This document shows, piece by piece, positions 12,901 through 25,900 of a stretch of DNA of 64,000 bases. Source of the DNA: Xestospongia bergquistia. Its lineage: Eukaryota > Porifera > Demospongiae > Haplosclerida > Petrosiidae. The stretch spans positions 6,315,413 to 6,379,412 of the forward strand of contig OZ014421.1 in NCBI GenBank assembly GCA_963965975.1. Reading direction: 5' to 3'. The notes beneath the pieces are model-generated. The model was not told the origin of the DNA, did no database searches, and saw nothing but the letters and a program-made list of their open reading frames with translations. Every line of letters begins with the position of its first letter. The stretch's first letter is position 1. The position numbers were made by a program, and so were the translations under genes.

Positions 12901-15900
12901 AGGTACAGAGAAACAACATGTAGCTGATGATTATGCTGAGAGACTTCATATTGGTCAAGTAGAATGTCAAGAGGTTATGGCAACAGTACTTAATGATCTG
13001 TTTGTAAAGACTAATGCGCCAAAAATGGACTTATCATTTTGTGAATATCTCAACATCAGTGTCTGTCCTATCACTGAATCTGGAAATGTAAGAAAAATAC
13101 TACCTAGTTACTGTGTAGTAATATAATACAGCTGCTTTATTATACTTTAATATACAATTCTCTCAAATTACTAGACTGTAGTATAATTGTGAACATGTTG
13201 TATATATACATGTTAGATTTTAACTTGTGACTCTCTTTCTCATTGTACCATTTAGTTTAATATGGTGATCTATAATTCATTAGCTCGTCAATGGACTGGT
13301 ATGGTACGTGTTCCAATAATCAAAGAGACAGTCATAATCACTGATCCTGATGGAAACCCAATTCCAGTTCAGGTATAGTAACTACTATAGAAGAAAGGCT
13401 TATGATTTTTATAGAGTCAGTGTATAATGTGTCATAATTACTAACAGTTTAACACATGGCATTATTCTTTTCTTACTAGCTCGTTCCCATTAGTAATATT
13501 ACTAAAGGGATAAGAAGGCATATTAAAACTAATGTTTCTGCTGAAGTGGAGGCAGTGTTTCAAGTCACTGTATCACCTCTGGGATATGCTATATATACTG
13601 CTAGACCAAGTAACAAACAAGGTCAGCAGACTTTAGTACATTACAATAGAATTGAACTTGATGATCATAATATCAATGTAATTAATTATTTGGTAATATA
13701 AAATGTTATAACATCAAACTGCACACAAAACATCTTTATATCATATAATGACTGAAATGTTGTTATTATTTTAGAATTAACTCAAATGTCACAGATAATA
13801 GACAATATTAATGATGACTTAACAGTCAGTAATGATGTGAGTTAATTCACTATAACACTAAATCAGTATATTTTCTCTATAGTATTATAAAGTTGTATTT
13901 GATGGGACATCAGGACAAATTAAGACTGTTACTAATTTAATGTCTGGTATTAGTAGTTCTATTAATCAACAGTTCTATTGGTATCTATCCAGTACTGGTA
14001 ATAAGAACAGTACACAAGTAAAGAGACTTGATAAGTATATTAAATGATAGTGTTGTCTCTCTTTAGGCCTCAGGAGCTTACATATTTCGTCCAAAGGTTT
14101 CAACTGTTTTTCCTGTTAATGACAACAATAATAAAGCACATGTGTCTGTGATAGAGGTAGTTAGTTTAAAATGGAGTATGTATCTTTCACTTTCTTGTCC
14201 TCTTAGGGTAACCTGGTGACAGAAGTCCATCAAGTTTTTGCTCCTTGGGTCACTCAAGTGAGTTACATTGAATTATTAGTTACTTTATTTAATCAATTTA
14301 TCAGGTTGTACGTTTATATCAAAAAATGCCAGCTGTTGAACTTGAGTATACTGTAGGACCCATTCCATTCAAGTCAGTATTTGTAAATGTGTGCAAAAAA
14401 CTAGATCCTCCTCTTCTCCTTAGTAAAGAGAAGGATCTTGTTTGATAGACTAATAACAGCTGCTACTGACAATATGTTTTCTTTATTTTAGTGATGGATT
14501 TGGTAAAGAAATAATTAGTCATTTTCAGACAGATCTCAAAACCAATGGAATTTGGTATACTGATGCTAATGGAAGAGAGATGCAAAAGAGAGAGTAAGTA
14601 CATGTACATGTTAGAATGTTTAATGAATTCTGATTACTCTCTTATTTGTTGGATTTTTCGAAGTTAATATTTGTTGTATATTAAATTGTAGACCAGATGA
14701 TGAGTTAGTTTTATTCTTCTTACAAAATACTATCATATCTGTAGGAGAAACTATCGTCCAACTTGGAAATATAACAATACATGTCCAATAGCTGGTAATT
14801 ATTATCCTGTTAATAGTAGGATCTTTATTAAAGTAAGTGTGTGTATTTTATTAACTACTTTAACAATAACATCACTCACTTATAGGATGAGAGTAGAAAT
14901 GTTCAGTTCACTGTACTTAATGACAGATCTCAAGGTGGTTCTAGTATAGTAGATGGATCTGTGGAGTTAATGGTTAGTATCATTGATTGTAATATCTACT
15001 TTGATAAGATACATGTTCAACATCAGTTCACTTTATATACATGTACTATAAGTAGTTATTATAAAGTCAATTTAGACAGATAGTCTTTATCAATTACAAC
15101 ATTGATGTCAATAGTATGAATTATTTGATGTGACTATTTGTTATACTAGTTTCATATCATTGTGGTTAGTTTTCCTCCATCTAGTGGTGATGGTCTTGTA
15201 AACAGATACCATATATAACCTGTGTGTGGGTATTTTTTGATTTTTTGAGTAATTAAATAATTAAATTTCTATTGATAGTATTTTTAAGAAGTGATGGTTT
15301 CCTCATACCTAGTTCCATTAGGTGTGTAAACAGATACCACATATAACATGGGTGGGTATTACTGTAGTTTTTTGAGTAATAAATAATTAAATTTACTTTG
15401 ATAGTATTTTAAGAAGTGATGGTTTCCTCATACCTAGTACCTTTAGCTGTCTAGACTAATGACACTAACTATGCAAGTAATTAATTGAGAAACCATCAGA
15501 ACTAATGTTCACTCTGCTAAACTATTAATTTTGTATGGTATCTATTAAAGTTGTAGGGTCTCTATAATAAGAGAGATTGTTTTGGACAATAATTATGTAT
15601 CTATACCTGTATTTGTATAGGGTATATATATGTACCTGTATCTGTATAGGGTATATATGTACCTGTATTTGTATATGGTATATATGTACCTGTATTTGTA
15701 TAGGGTGTATATGTACCTGTATCTGTATAGGGTATATATGTACCTGTATCTGTATAGGGTATAATAAGTTATTTTGGTGAGAATAAATTTAGTGAATTGT
15801 GGCATTAAAAGATTACTGATGATTATTATTACAACAACATTAACTGATCTCAGAATGACTTTTACAATCATAATATTTTGTATAATAAAACAATATAATA

Positions 15901-17364
15901 ATAATAATTATTATTGTAGAAAATGACATAAATTAATTTCATTGTAGTAACTGATTTTTGTGTCTTTAGGTACATCGTCGTACTTTAAAGGATGATAATC
16001 GAGGTGTGCATGAACCCCTCAATGAGACTGGTCAATATGGAGATGGATTGATTATCCGTGGGAAGCACCTGCTGTTATTGGATGATACTATCAACTCAAC
16101 ATATCATCAACGTATGATGGCAGAGAAGTTGATGTTAGAACCAGAGTTGGCTTTTGGTAAAAGCAACGATGATTCATTTGATTCTCTCTTTAAAAACTAT
16201 AATGTAAAGGTGAGACATTATAATGTATCGTAAGTGTTTACTTGAAATATTGTGTTCATGATAGTTAACAATATTATCATTTCTGTTTATATTCATTAAC
16301 AATCTTGTTGTTATTAAGTTGCTATATTTCTCATCTAGTATACTGGATTGTCTACTGCTCTCCCTGATAATGTTCATTTATTGACATTGGAACATTTAGA
16401 TGACTCAACAGTCCTCCTTCGATTAGATCATCAGTTTGAAGCTAGTGATCCTCCTCCATGGTCAGCACCTGCCTCTGTTAAACTAAGAGTAAGTTAATAT
16501 ATTTCATAATAATGTTTACTGTTTACTAAGTCAACTATATGTGACCTGATTTGCAAAAGGACCACTACTGTCACAACATTTGTGACCTGATTTGTGAAAA
16601 AAACACTGTTAAGACATAACAATAAACAGTTTTACATACTTGTAGAATAGTTATGCATATCTATCAACTGTATGTATACAAAACTGAGATGTTTAAGATG
16701 TTTTAACAGTAGTTTGTTTAAAAGTCAGGTCACAAATGTTTTGACAGAAGTGGTCCCTTTTTGCAAATCAGGTCACATATATGTACATTACTTTACAGGA
16801 TTTATTTAATGGTATTAATATCAAAGATGTAACTGAGTTAGCTCTAGGAGGTAATGTTCCACTCTCCTCAATTAATAAACTACAATGGATGACAAGTAAT
16901 AAAGAAATAGGTAATGTTATATAGTCATTTGTTTGAAACTAACTTATGACCACACCCAGTTATTATGATATTGCATGTGAGAAGGAGCGCTAGTTTTAGC
17001 ACATATTTCTCTCTTGACTAGTTATTACAAATAGGTACTGAATTGTTAAGGTTACTTGAGTAATTTCTATAATAATGGTCAATACTAATGTCAGTATCAA
17101 TGTATTAGTACATGAACTGTTAGCACTAGTTATTAAAGTATTTATTAATAGTATATCATATTTTCAAATTAATTGAAGGCAGTATATTCATACATTTAGT
17201 TGATAGTAGTTTGGACATACTTTGTGTTAACTGAAATGTACTCTTATTATCTTATAGTTCCCAGTCCTTTACAGTTTCCTGCAGTAAAAGGACCTGATTA
17301 TATTGTACTCCTTTCTCCCATGATGATTCGTACTTTCAATGTGACTGTAGAGTTCACCTCATAG
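9944..17364 (+). CDS. MAN2B1: Lysosomal alpha-mannosidase (GH38)
   Basis: Removes alpha-linked mannose from glycoprotein glycans in the lysosome. Twenty-four exons: 9944-10109, 10652-10803, 11054-11263, 11349-11552, 11604-11675, 11830-11949, 12068-12203, 12258-12383, 12566-12605, 12901-13087, 13256-13372, 13480-13621, 13775-13836, 13883-14017, 14067-14156, 14207-14257, 14305-14372, 14492-14593, 14745-14832, 14886-14972, 15970-16209, 16339-16488, 16799-16910, 17258-17364. They sum to 987 codons, near the vertebrate length. A hydrophobic signal peptide ([13 protein letters not shown]) starts the protein. Zinc ligands appear in HSHDD and HHDAVSG, the nucleophile Asp in HIDPFGHS, and [13 protein letters not shown] is typical of the lysosomal branch. 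The late match SQGGSS confirms the C-terminal part. The end of exon 12 is the least certain border. Confidence 0.95.
10541..10664 (+). repeat. 62-bp tandem duplication spanning the MAN2B1 exon 2 acceptor
   Basis: Two adjacent 62-base copies (10541-10602 and 10603-10664) each contain the T-rich tract, TTTCTTTAG and the first bases of exon 2. Only the downstream acceptor (exon from 10652) keeps the frame; the upstream one (from 10590) runs into TAG. Confidence 0.9.
15195..15446. repeat. Two ~125-bp direct repeats in MAN2B1 intron 20
   Basis: The phrases AAACAGATACCA, TTTTTTGAGTAAT and GAAGTGATGGTTTCCTCATA recur in the same order about 125 bases apart, indicating a local tandem duplication inside the intron. 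Confidence 0.8.
15597..15766. repeat. Minisatellite, about six units of 27 bp
   Basis: Unit approximates GTACCTGTATCTGTATAGGG plus TATATAT. It creates reading frames on both strands rich in ICIGYIC or YRYIYT, which are repeat artefacts. It lies in MAN2B1 intron 20. Confidence 0.93.
16541..16776. mobile_element. MITE-like element, copy 1 (MAN2B1 intron 22)
   Basis: A 236-bp element beginning GTGACCTGATTTGCAAAA and ending with the inverted complement TTTTTGCAAATCAGGTCAC. The terminal inverted repeats are about 50 bp, and the GTGACCTGA phrase occurs a second time inside each arm. It has no coding capacity. The flanks TATAT / ATAT may be a short target duplication. Its right end lies only 22 bases before the exon 23 acceptor. 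Confidence 0.85.
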
Positions 17365-18184
17365 AAGAATGTGGGACAATATTTGAAGTCTATAACTGAC
17401 TCTAACACACAAAGGGCTCTTTTAAATCAAATCATGACTTACACGTCATCTTTCTATTTTAGTTCATAATACAATCATAGTTACTATGTTGTATGTATTT
17501 AGTTTTCATCAACTTTCTCTATTAATCAAAACCAACAACATCATAATGTGTATATCAACTTGATCATTATATTATAATGATTGAGTCAACATTACATGGT
17601 TTATTTGGACAGTCACTGACCCTAGTCTGAAGATGATATAGTTCTAACTATAAAGTATTAGTAACCAATTAAATTGTAAGCAATGTGTGAAATGAAAGAA
17701 TGTAATATGTGTTTAAATAAGGAAATGTAAATTACACTACTCCACATTCCAAGCTGCAAATGTGTATGGCAGGGCTGACACCTTAAGATAAAACAATTTG
17801 ACCAGCTGTTAAAGTATGAGGGAAGGCACACTTACACAAATTTTACTCTTAGCAGCTATGATAGAAAACCTATTGAATGTAGTACTCATGTTCCATGCAT
17901 GTGGCTTATTAAAAAAAGCAAAAGATGATATAGTAGCACTTGTGATCCATTACAACTGAGTAATTTTAATTGGATCTCATAGTAGAAAAAAGAAAGTCAA
18001 GTCAGTGTTTACTGTCTTTTGTAGCAAAGTATCTCTAAAGCTAGTTGTTCACTTTAGTTACATTTCAATTGGTATCTAGATTCATGAGTCTGATGTTTAC
18101 TGGTTGAAGTTTGCAGTTATGTCACTTAATTAAGTCTTGGTTACGTATTTTATACATCTGGTTAATTTTAGTTCAGTATAATGG
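17365..18184. other. MAN2B1 3' flank, no gene seen
   Basis: AT-rich 3' UTR and intergenic sequence after the MAN2B1 stop. No coding region or structured RNA was recognised. Confidence 0.5.
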
Positions 18185-18422
18185 GTGACCTGATTTGGAA
18201 AAAGGGACCACTTCTGTCAAAACATTTGTGACCTGACTTTTGAACAAACAACTGTTAAAACATCTCAAACATCTCAGTTTTGTATACATACAGTTGATAC
18301 ATATACATAACTATTCTACAAGTATGCAAAACTGTTTATTGTTATGTTTTAACAGTGTGTTTTTCACAAATCAGGTCACAAATGTTGTGACAGAAGTGGT
18401 CCCTTTTTGCAAATCAGGTCAC
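18185..18422. mobile_element. MITE-like element, copy 2 (intergenic)
   Basis: A 238-bp element of the same family as copy 1, in the opposite orientation: its right half read on the minus strand matches the left half of copy 1 closely. It shares the ~50-bp terminal inverted repeats starting GTGACCTGATTT. A 65-codon frame within it is spurious. Confidence 0.87.
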
Positions 18423-18866
18423 AATTATTATACTTAACTCTCTTTGATAAACAAAACACATTCAGATCCTAAAACCTCACAAACTAAAATGCCTCTTTCC
18501 TCTCCTTTTTGCATGACTCTAAGTATTCATTGAGATAAATGTAACCTTCAAGTTGGACTCATAGTCTTCCCAAGTGAATCCAAAATGCAAATTTTGTTAT
18601 ACCATCAAGTGTACACAATAACATGACTCCACACATTGAGATAATTTATACTGGGTATGTAATGCCCAACTGCAGTGTTACCCTCAATTTATTTCATGCA
18701 ACTGACTTGACTTGAGGTAGTCAGTGGTATTACCACATCTAAGGAGTCGAGGAGGTGAATTATTATGTAAAGGTTCACAATACATAGTTCCGTACACTCT
18801 TGTCCCACAGACGCCCACTTGCTATAACGCTTCCGGTTACGTACGTATACTATAGTACGCTAAACG
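18423..18866 (+). promoter_or_regulatory. Upstream region of gene B
   Basis: Non-coding, with no gene seen. The last 60 bases contain a CGCCC box and TTCCGGT at 18831-18837, 30 bases before the gene B ATG. This matches the position of the same motif before gene A. Confidence 0.4.
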
Positions 18867-21800
18867 ATGGTGGAAGAAACCGAAGTACAGCTCCCTTACG
18901 CTGCTGAGCCGTTGACTCTTTCTGTTGGTGACAAAGTCTCTTTACCGATTGAATCTACAGATGATATTGATGGAAAGAGCACTGAGCCTAATGGTACTAT
19001 TAAATGGTTAGGAATATTACCCACAATTAGTGAAAAACAATGGTTTGCAGGAATAGAAACCGTGAGTGCTTTAATTCTATGAAATTAAACTATTTCTTTT
19101 ACGTTCTCCTTTACAGGACAAAGAAATATCCTCAAGTTGTTGTGATGGTGCTTATGGTGTTCAGTATTATTTTACTTGTAGTAAAGGACATGGACTGTTC
19201 CTTCCAGTGGAATATGCAGTCCGTCACTCAACTAAAACAATAAAAGAAACAATTACACCAGCTTATTATATGAACACTAGACCACATGGTATTGCATTGG
19301 TTATTTCGTTAGAGAATGACAGTATAGACTCTAAGCACTTTGAAGAAACTTTTGAATATTTGCAGTATGCAGTTCAACACCACACCAGTATCTCAGAGAT
19401 GATGAAACTAGTGGAAGCTATAGATCACACAAATTATGACAGTTTTGTCTGTTGTATATCATCAGGTGGGGACAATTACCGTGCTAAAGAAATTGAAGAA
19501 GCAGACATCTATAAATTAGTAAATAAAGTGGAACGATCTCCTTCACTTAATGGAAAACCAAAGCTTTTCTTTATTCAATGTAGTCGAGTGGATAGTTCAC
19601 ACTCTTCATATGACATTGGTCCTGATGTTTTCGTTGCTTGGTCCAATCATAAAGGCAATGCAAGTCACTATGATTCTAAAGGTGGAAGTTGCTTTGTAAA
19701 AGCATTAAAGAGGGTATTCAAATATTACGCCAAAGATATCAACCTTGTAGTAATGATGGAGAAAGTATCAGCTATTATAAGCATGAGTCTATCAACACAA
19801 ACTGATACTGTGGGGCAATGTTGTGCAGTTGAATCCAAACTGAAAAAGAAAGTATTCTTTCTATCAAATTTTGGTAAGGCACTATAAATATTAGTAATTA
19901 TTAAATCTTCATTAATTATCTTTTGTTTGTAGATTACTCTCGTTTGCTTGACAGGGCTCATAATGAAGGTTATGTCACTGTTAAGTGGACCAAAGTCACT
20001 CTCTCCGGCCCTCCAGCAACTGGAAAATCATCTGTTATGAATTTATTGTTTGGTCTCAGTTTTCCAGATACTACATCATCTAAATTAAGGCCAATAGAGA
20101 CCACTTGTCTTATGTCAGTAAAAGAACAACCTGGGCCTTGGAATAAGGTAGACTATGAATCTTTAAAAGCTAAGGTTGCTCAAGCTATGAAGGAAGAACA
20201 CAGATCTCACAGCCCTATGCTGACAGCTGTAGAGGGGCAGTCTTCTGATGAAACTCCCAAGCAGAATAATAAGCCTTCTAATGAAGCTACACCACGTTCT
20301 CCATCTATAAAAGAAATAACCCAACTCTTACCTGCTGTAAAGAAATCTAATGAGCTTTATCAAGCTCACTGGATTTATGTCATTGACTCTGGGGGTCAGG
20401 CTGCCTTCTTAGATATTGCTCCAGCATTGCTACATTATAATTTGATCAATATAATTCCACTGAAGCTAAACAAGAAGCTCAAAGAAGACAAGCCTGAATT
20501 CTATTTTGATGTCAAAGGACAACTAATTCCTGAACCTGAGGAACGTCAGATGACCCATCTTCAACTGATTGAGTCATCATTTCGCTCACTAGCTTCAAGA
20601 GATCCACCTGATTTTCCTTGTGATGTCCATACTGATTGTTCATACAAAAACCCTCACTTGCTAGTTTTGGGTATATATTTTGACAAGATCACTGAGTCTA
20701 ATGAGTCTCTGGTTGAGAAAGATGCTATTCTCTGGAAGACATTAGAACAATTTGGTGAGGTACGACTAAACTATCGTGAAACCAGAGAGAAGGTGATCTT
20801 TCCTATCAATGCAATTGGTAGAGGTAAAGAGGAAATTAACATGGCTAATTTAATTCGTAACAGAATATGCCAGTCTTACATTGAAGCAAAAATCCCAGTT
20901 CGATGGTTCTTGTTCCAGCTAGATTTAGACTACTTCCAGAAGACCACTAAAACCATGATCATCAGCAAGTCAGAATGCTTAAGAATTGGCAAGGCTCTCA
21001 AGATGGACAGTAATGATGTTGATGCAGCCTTAATGTACTATCATGATCTGACCATTTTCCTATACTTTCATGAAGTCCTCCGTGATGTTGTATTTCTTCA
21101 TCCACAGCCACTTTTTAACAAGCTATCAGAGTTGATCAGTATATCTTTTGCTGATGCTGTGGATCATTTACAGGATGAAGGTATTCTTCTTCCTCCTTTT
21201 GCTCACAAGAAAATGAAAGCAGAGGGAACATTTAAACGAGAACTACTTAACTCCCTTAAAGATGGATTTTCTCCCATGTTTACTGCAGATAATTTTCTGG
21301 AGTTAATGGAGCATGTATTTATTCTTGTTAAGATGAATAATGATGAGTACTTTTTTCCAATTGCCCTTCCCATTACTGCTGACACCGAATCTTTGAGAGC
21401 TCCTTATAAGGGAAATGTTGATCCTCTTGTTCTAACATGGGATAAAAGTCCACTTCCTCCTGGTCTTTTTTCTGCATTGGTCATTAACCTTCTTAGCCGT
21501 AAAGTTTCACCAATGTTTAAACTTTTGCAGCCTTCAAAATCTCCAAAGGGGTTCTTCCAATTTCGTAATGCTATCCAGTTAGACTGTATTGGTCCAGGAG
21601 GTGCTGTTCTACTAGTTGATGCTGCCTACTGGTTAGAAATTCATTACTCTGATAATCCAAAAAAATGTCTTGTTATTCGAACTGCCATTGAGGAAGGGAT
21701 CAAGGTAGTTGCTAAGCAATTCCATTATAAGCCTATTGATTCAGACCCTCAAGAGCATTTTCACTGTACAATGCATAAAACAGATCCAATTCATCTGTGC

Positions 21801-22816
21801 CGTCCTAATGAAGATCACACAAGTCTCAGTTGTGGCACTTCTTCAGCTAATATTGACCACGTACGGCAGTTGCCATGGCTTTATAGTATAGCAAACAATC
21901 CAAATAAAGGTTAGGTGTTTGTAGTTGATAGTGGATATACATATGACAAAAGATAATAGATCAATCAATTTATAGCCAATAAAAGAAGCAGGTTTAATTT
22001 GTCAAGTACAAGTGTTTGCCAAACTTTTGTACAAAAATTGTTATCAATAATTACACTTCATGGGAGTTTGAAATTGCAAAGTTAGCTTTCCTTTATTGAT
22101 AGTTTGGCTCATTTATAAAAACTGTGATTTGACAGATTATACATAGCTGGTTGAGAAACATTGATTAATTACCCATGTGGCACCTGTCACTAGTTATAAG
22201 TTTTGATAATCACTAGTCTGCATGCAGGTATGTTACAGATTGATAATTCACTGTTAAAACTGTAGTTGCTGGGAGTCGACCTCTTGGGATTGTTATTATC
22301 TTGCAGTGAACTAGAGTAATTTAAAGCTATTACTAAGTTAATTATATATATAAACCTTCTATATATAAGAAAAAAGTGGGTATCCCATCGATAATATTTG
22401 TAGAACTTATATATTTCAGAAATACATGTAGTTGCCTAAACCAAACTAAATATCTAACAGGAGTTATATAACAAGATTTTTAAAAAATAATTTTCTTTTA
22501 ATTAACAACAGATAATTCTGCTGCTATATTTAAGCAAGAACCAGACACTTGTAAACTACTTGGTCTACTAACTGAGATTAACTATTTATGGGACAAAATT
22601 GGAGTTAGTCTTCAAGTTAAAAACAATATTATTGGAAGTTTGCACCGTAGTAGCAAGGATGATAGTTCTAAATTATATGAGATACTACAAAAATGGAAGG
22701 AATCTAAATCAAGTCCTGTGACATGGGAGAATATTATTACTGAAGTTGAAGGACCTATTGTGGGTAATTTTAAGAGAATAGCAGACAAGATTCGTGAACA
22801 TCTCATCTCTCAATAG
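18867..22816 (+). CDS. Gene B: CAP-Gly / pseudo-caspase / GTPase-COR / 1x Death domain protein
   Basis: Four exons: 18867-19061, 19117-19873, 19933-21909, 22512-22816; they sum to 1077 codons. It is the most diverged paralog. CAP-Gly is split by intron 1 (TIKWLGILP; YYFTCSKGHGLFLP). The caspase-like region has DSFVCCISSGG and KPKLFFIQCSR. A Cys is present, but one position before the catalytic site, where Ser stands, and the His is Gly. GTPase: GPPATGKSS, then IDSGGQ and LVLGIYFDK. COR-like: YYHDLTIFLYF and LPPGLFSALVINLL. The linker between P-loop and G3 is Ser/Pro/Asn-rich rather than acidic as in A, C and D. The Cys/His cluster reads HCTMHKTDPIHLCRP. The single Death domain exon is divergent (TWENIITEVEG). 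Its stop is only 169 bp before the gene C start codon. Confidence 0.85.
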
Positions 22817-22985
22817 TATAAATGAACTATGTCTTATTTTTCGTATGTATAATTTATGTGTATTAATAATGATTTTTGTTATTATAAAAGTAATTCTATT
22901 ATTATATTTATATTTCCGGTTGGCGAACGGAAGGATCGATGTATAAGTAGTATGCGTGCAGCAGCTTGCGACGGAGAGTTTGATA
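22817..22985 (+). promoter_or_regulatory. Short intergenic gap and promoter of gene C
   Basis: A 169-bp spacer between the gene B stop and the gene C start. It contains TTCCGGT at 22914-22920, then a GC-richer stretch with GGCGAACGG. The 3' end of B and the promoter of C must both fit here. Confidence 0.45.
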
Positions 22986-25900
22986 ATGGCACTGCAAAGG
23001 CCTGTCCGAGTTTCTCTACCTTGCGTCAATGATTACACCCTTTTCTCTCTGTGTGTAGGGGACAAAGTTATTATTCCAACTGATGTTTGGGAGTATGCTG
23101 CAACAACTATTAACAAAACAGAACAGAAACGTGTTTGGCTCTCTGATGACCTACCTCCCACTATCACTGGTGTAGTAAGATGGTTGGGAACATTACCTAT
23201 TGTTGGAGATACACAGTTATTTGCTGGAATACAAACAGTAAGTATTTTATACCTGTCTGTTGCAAAATTTCAAGGCTGTATATATAACTAACCATCAACG
23301 ATTATGCAAGCTCTTCATCATCCAAATCCTTTGCTCTAAGCTTTTCAATCATGTAGCTTATTCATTTTAGTCTACTATGCTTTGTTCAAATTGATGACTG
23401 TGATATCACAGCACGCATGCACAGTTGCATACATGAAGAAATGATCATGCCGTTTGCAATTTAAGTGAGGAATTTAATTTCATGTTGGCCATAGGAACAG
23501 GGCCTGCCCCCCCCCTCCCCCCCAAAAAAGTTGACTCAAGCGTATGTATATACATATATCTTTCTTGTTACAAGACTAGTTCAACATAGTCTAGTGAGAT
23601 CATATATATTTTTTGCCATCTTGTGAGACCATAATATTCATTGCATGCGCAAACAGCTACATAAAGCTTTTAATTTCCTAAGGAGTCTCTGTTGGAGGAC
23701 CAACATATACATTATAGTATTATGGGCTAAATCTACATGTTACATACTAGGTACTTTCATGTTCTTAATTATAATATTAATTTACAGGACGGTCCAGTAG
23801 TTTATATTAACAACCGTTATCCCAGTGGTACTTATGCTGATCAAATATGTTTTACTTGTCCTGAAGGACATGGAGTCTTCCTTCCAGTGGAGTATGTAGT
23901 CCGTCATTCTAAAGATATAAAAGAGACACCAACACCAGCTTATCCTATGAATGCCAGACCACATGGTATTGCATTAGTTATAGTGATTGAAGAATACAGA
24001 AGTGGTTACAAACGTAAAGGAGCTGAATTTGACACTCAGAATTTCATTTCTACTTTCAAGCACTTACAATACACAGTTCAACCTTATAACAAAGTTACTA
24101 GCTCACAGATGATACAACTAGTAGAAGAGATAGCTAGTATGGATCATACAGCTTATGACAGTTTTGTCTGTTGTATATCATCCACTGGAGCCAATAATCA
24201 CTATGTACAGTGTAGCGATTCTGAAGTTGTTAATGTCTATCAACTAATAGATAAAATACAACAATGTCCTACCCTCCAAGGAAAACCAAAGCTGTTCTTT
24301 ATTGCCATTGACCGCCATATGACTACTGCAAAAACTGTTCCACCCGCTTCTTCACATGAGATTGGTCCTGATTCGCTTATTGTTTGGTCAACTCAGAAAG
24401 AAAAAAGTAATTCTTTATATCGTAGCAGTGGTACTAAATTCACTATAGCTTTGAGTAATATTTTAATGCTTAAATCAAAGAGCTCGACACTTCTATTAAT
24501 GATTGACGAAGTATCTGCATTTGTGAGTATGTTTCCGCCAAGATATTCTAGAAGAACATGTGTACTTTACGGGCAGTGTCCTGAAATTGAGTCACAATTA
24601 AAGAAGAGTGTTTTCTTTTTTCGTGAAGAGGAAATATCTGGTAAGTAACTTCTACCTTTTGTTTTTCAAGTGACTATCAATATCAATAAAACAGTATTTG
24701 TCAAAATAAAATTGGTACCAAGTCCTGCAATAGCTAGTGTTGAACCAAAGAGGCACAAAATTATTATTAATGATAATTTGTTATCTAATTGTTGAATTTA
24801 CAATCTTCCCTGAAGTTTTTTTGCTTACCCCCTATACTTTGAAAATGTCACTGCTTGCATTATTGCATGATGTCAATATATTTGTGACAGCTATAATACC
24901 ATCGTTATAGTTAGCTGATTGAATTATATTTCAAAAACCTATTAAATCATGGTTCTTTGCATTAACCAAGATCCTATGTGTATGTAGATCCTGATAGATC
25001 TGTTACTAGCATGTAAATGTACTAGGATAGGCAATAACATATTGTACATGTTGCAAGTAATATACTGCTAATATAATTATTCATAAATTTGAGGAAATTA
25101 ACTTAGCAATGTGCAACTTAACATACTTTTTTGTCTAATAGATTATGCTTACTTATTGAACCGAGCTCTTGATGAAGGCTATGTCACTGTTAAATGGACA
25201 AAATTAACCTTGCTTGGTGCTCCAGGTACTGGAAAGTCATCTGTTTTGAAGCTCTTGCTGGGTGAAGGTCCTCCTGACCACCATCATAGCACTTCTGTCA
25301 TTACAGCACCTGAAGTAAGGAAGGTAGAGATCAGTGGTTTCATAGCAGGAGAAGACACCCAATCTTGGAATAAAGTAGATTATGAGTCTCTGAAAGCTAT
25401 GATTGCTGGGACCATGAAAGGAGGCATCAAGTCTGGACCATTGTTAGAATTACCGGATGCAGACAACAGCTCATCACTAGTTGAAGATTCTGATGATGAC
25501 TTTGAGGATGACGATACAATTCATGATAACTCGACATGTAGCCCAGAAAACCCTCAATTTAAGAAAATTCTTTCCTTACCTATTCCATCTTCTGCAGCAA
25601 AGGAAGAGGTGGCTCAACTATTACACACTGCACCAAAGTCTGATGAGCTTTATAACACTCATTGGATCTATGCTATAGATTCAGGGGGTCAGGCTGCATT
25701 TCTAGACATTGCGCCAACTTTGCTTCGCTATAATTCAGTCAACCTTCTTACACTCAAGTTAAACGAGAAGCTTCAAGATCGACCAAAATTCTACTTTAGT
25801 ATTAGAGGGAAACAAATTGGTGAGCCAGTAAAGCGACAGATCACAAATCTACAACTTCTTGAAACATCCTTTCGTTCACTATCATCTGTAGATCCACCTA

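Noticed and set aside
13621-13694. Extension of MAN2B1 exon 12 to the GTAATA donor at 13695
   Set aside because: It would enter the next exon in a frame with an immediate TAA; the donor after 13621 keeps the frame.
15577-15871. Repetitive frames on both strands (ICIGYIC, YRYIYT)
   Set aside because: Produced by the 27-bp minisatellite in a MAN2B1 intron; both strands being open is typical of repeats.
19570-19600. Active caspase in gene B, because a Cys follows KPKLFFIQ
   Set aside because: The Cys is one residue early; Ser stands at the catalytic position and the His site is Gly.
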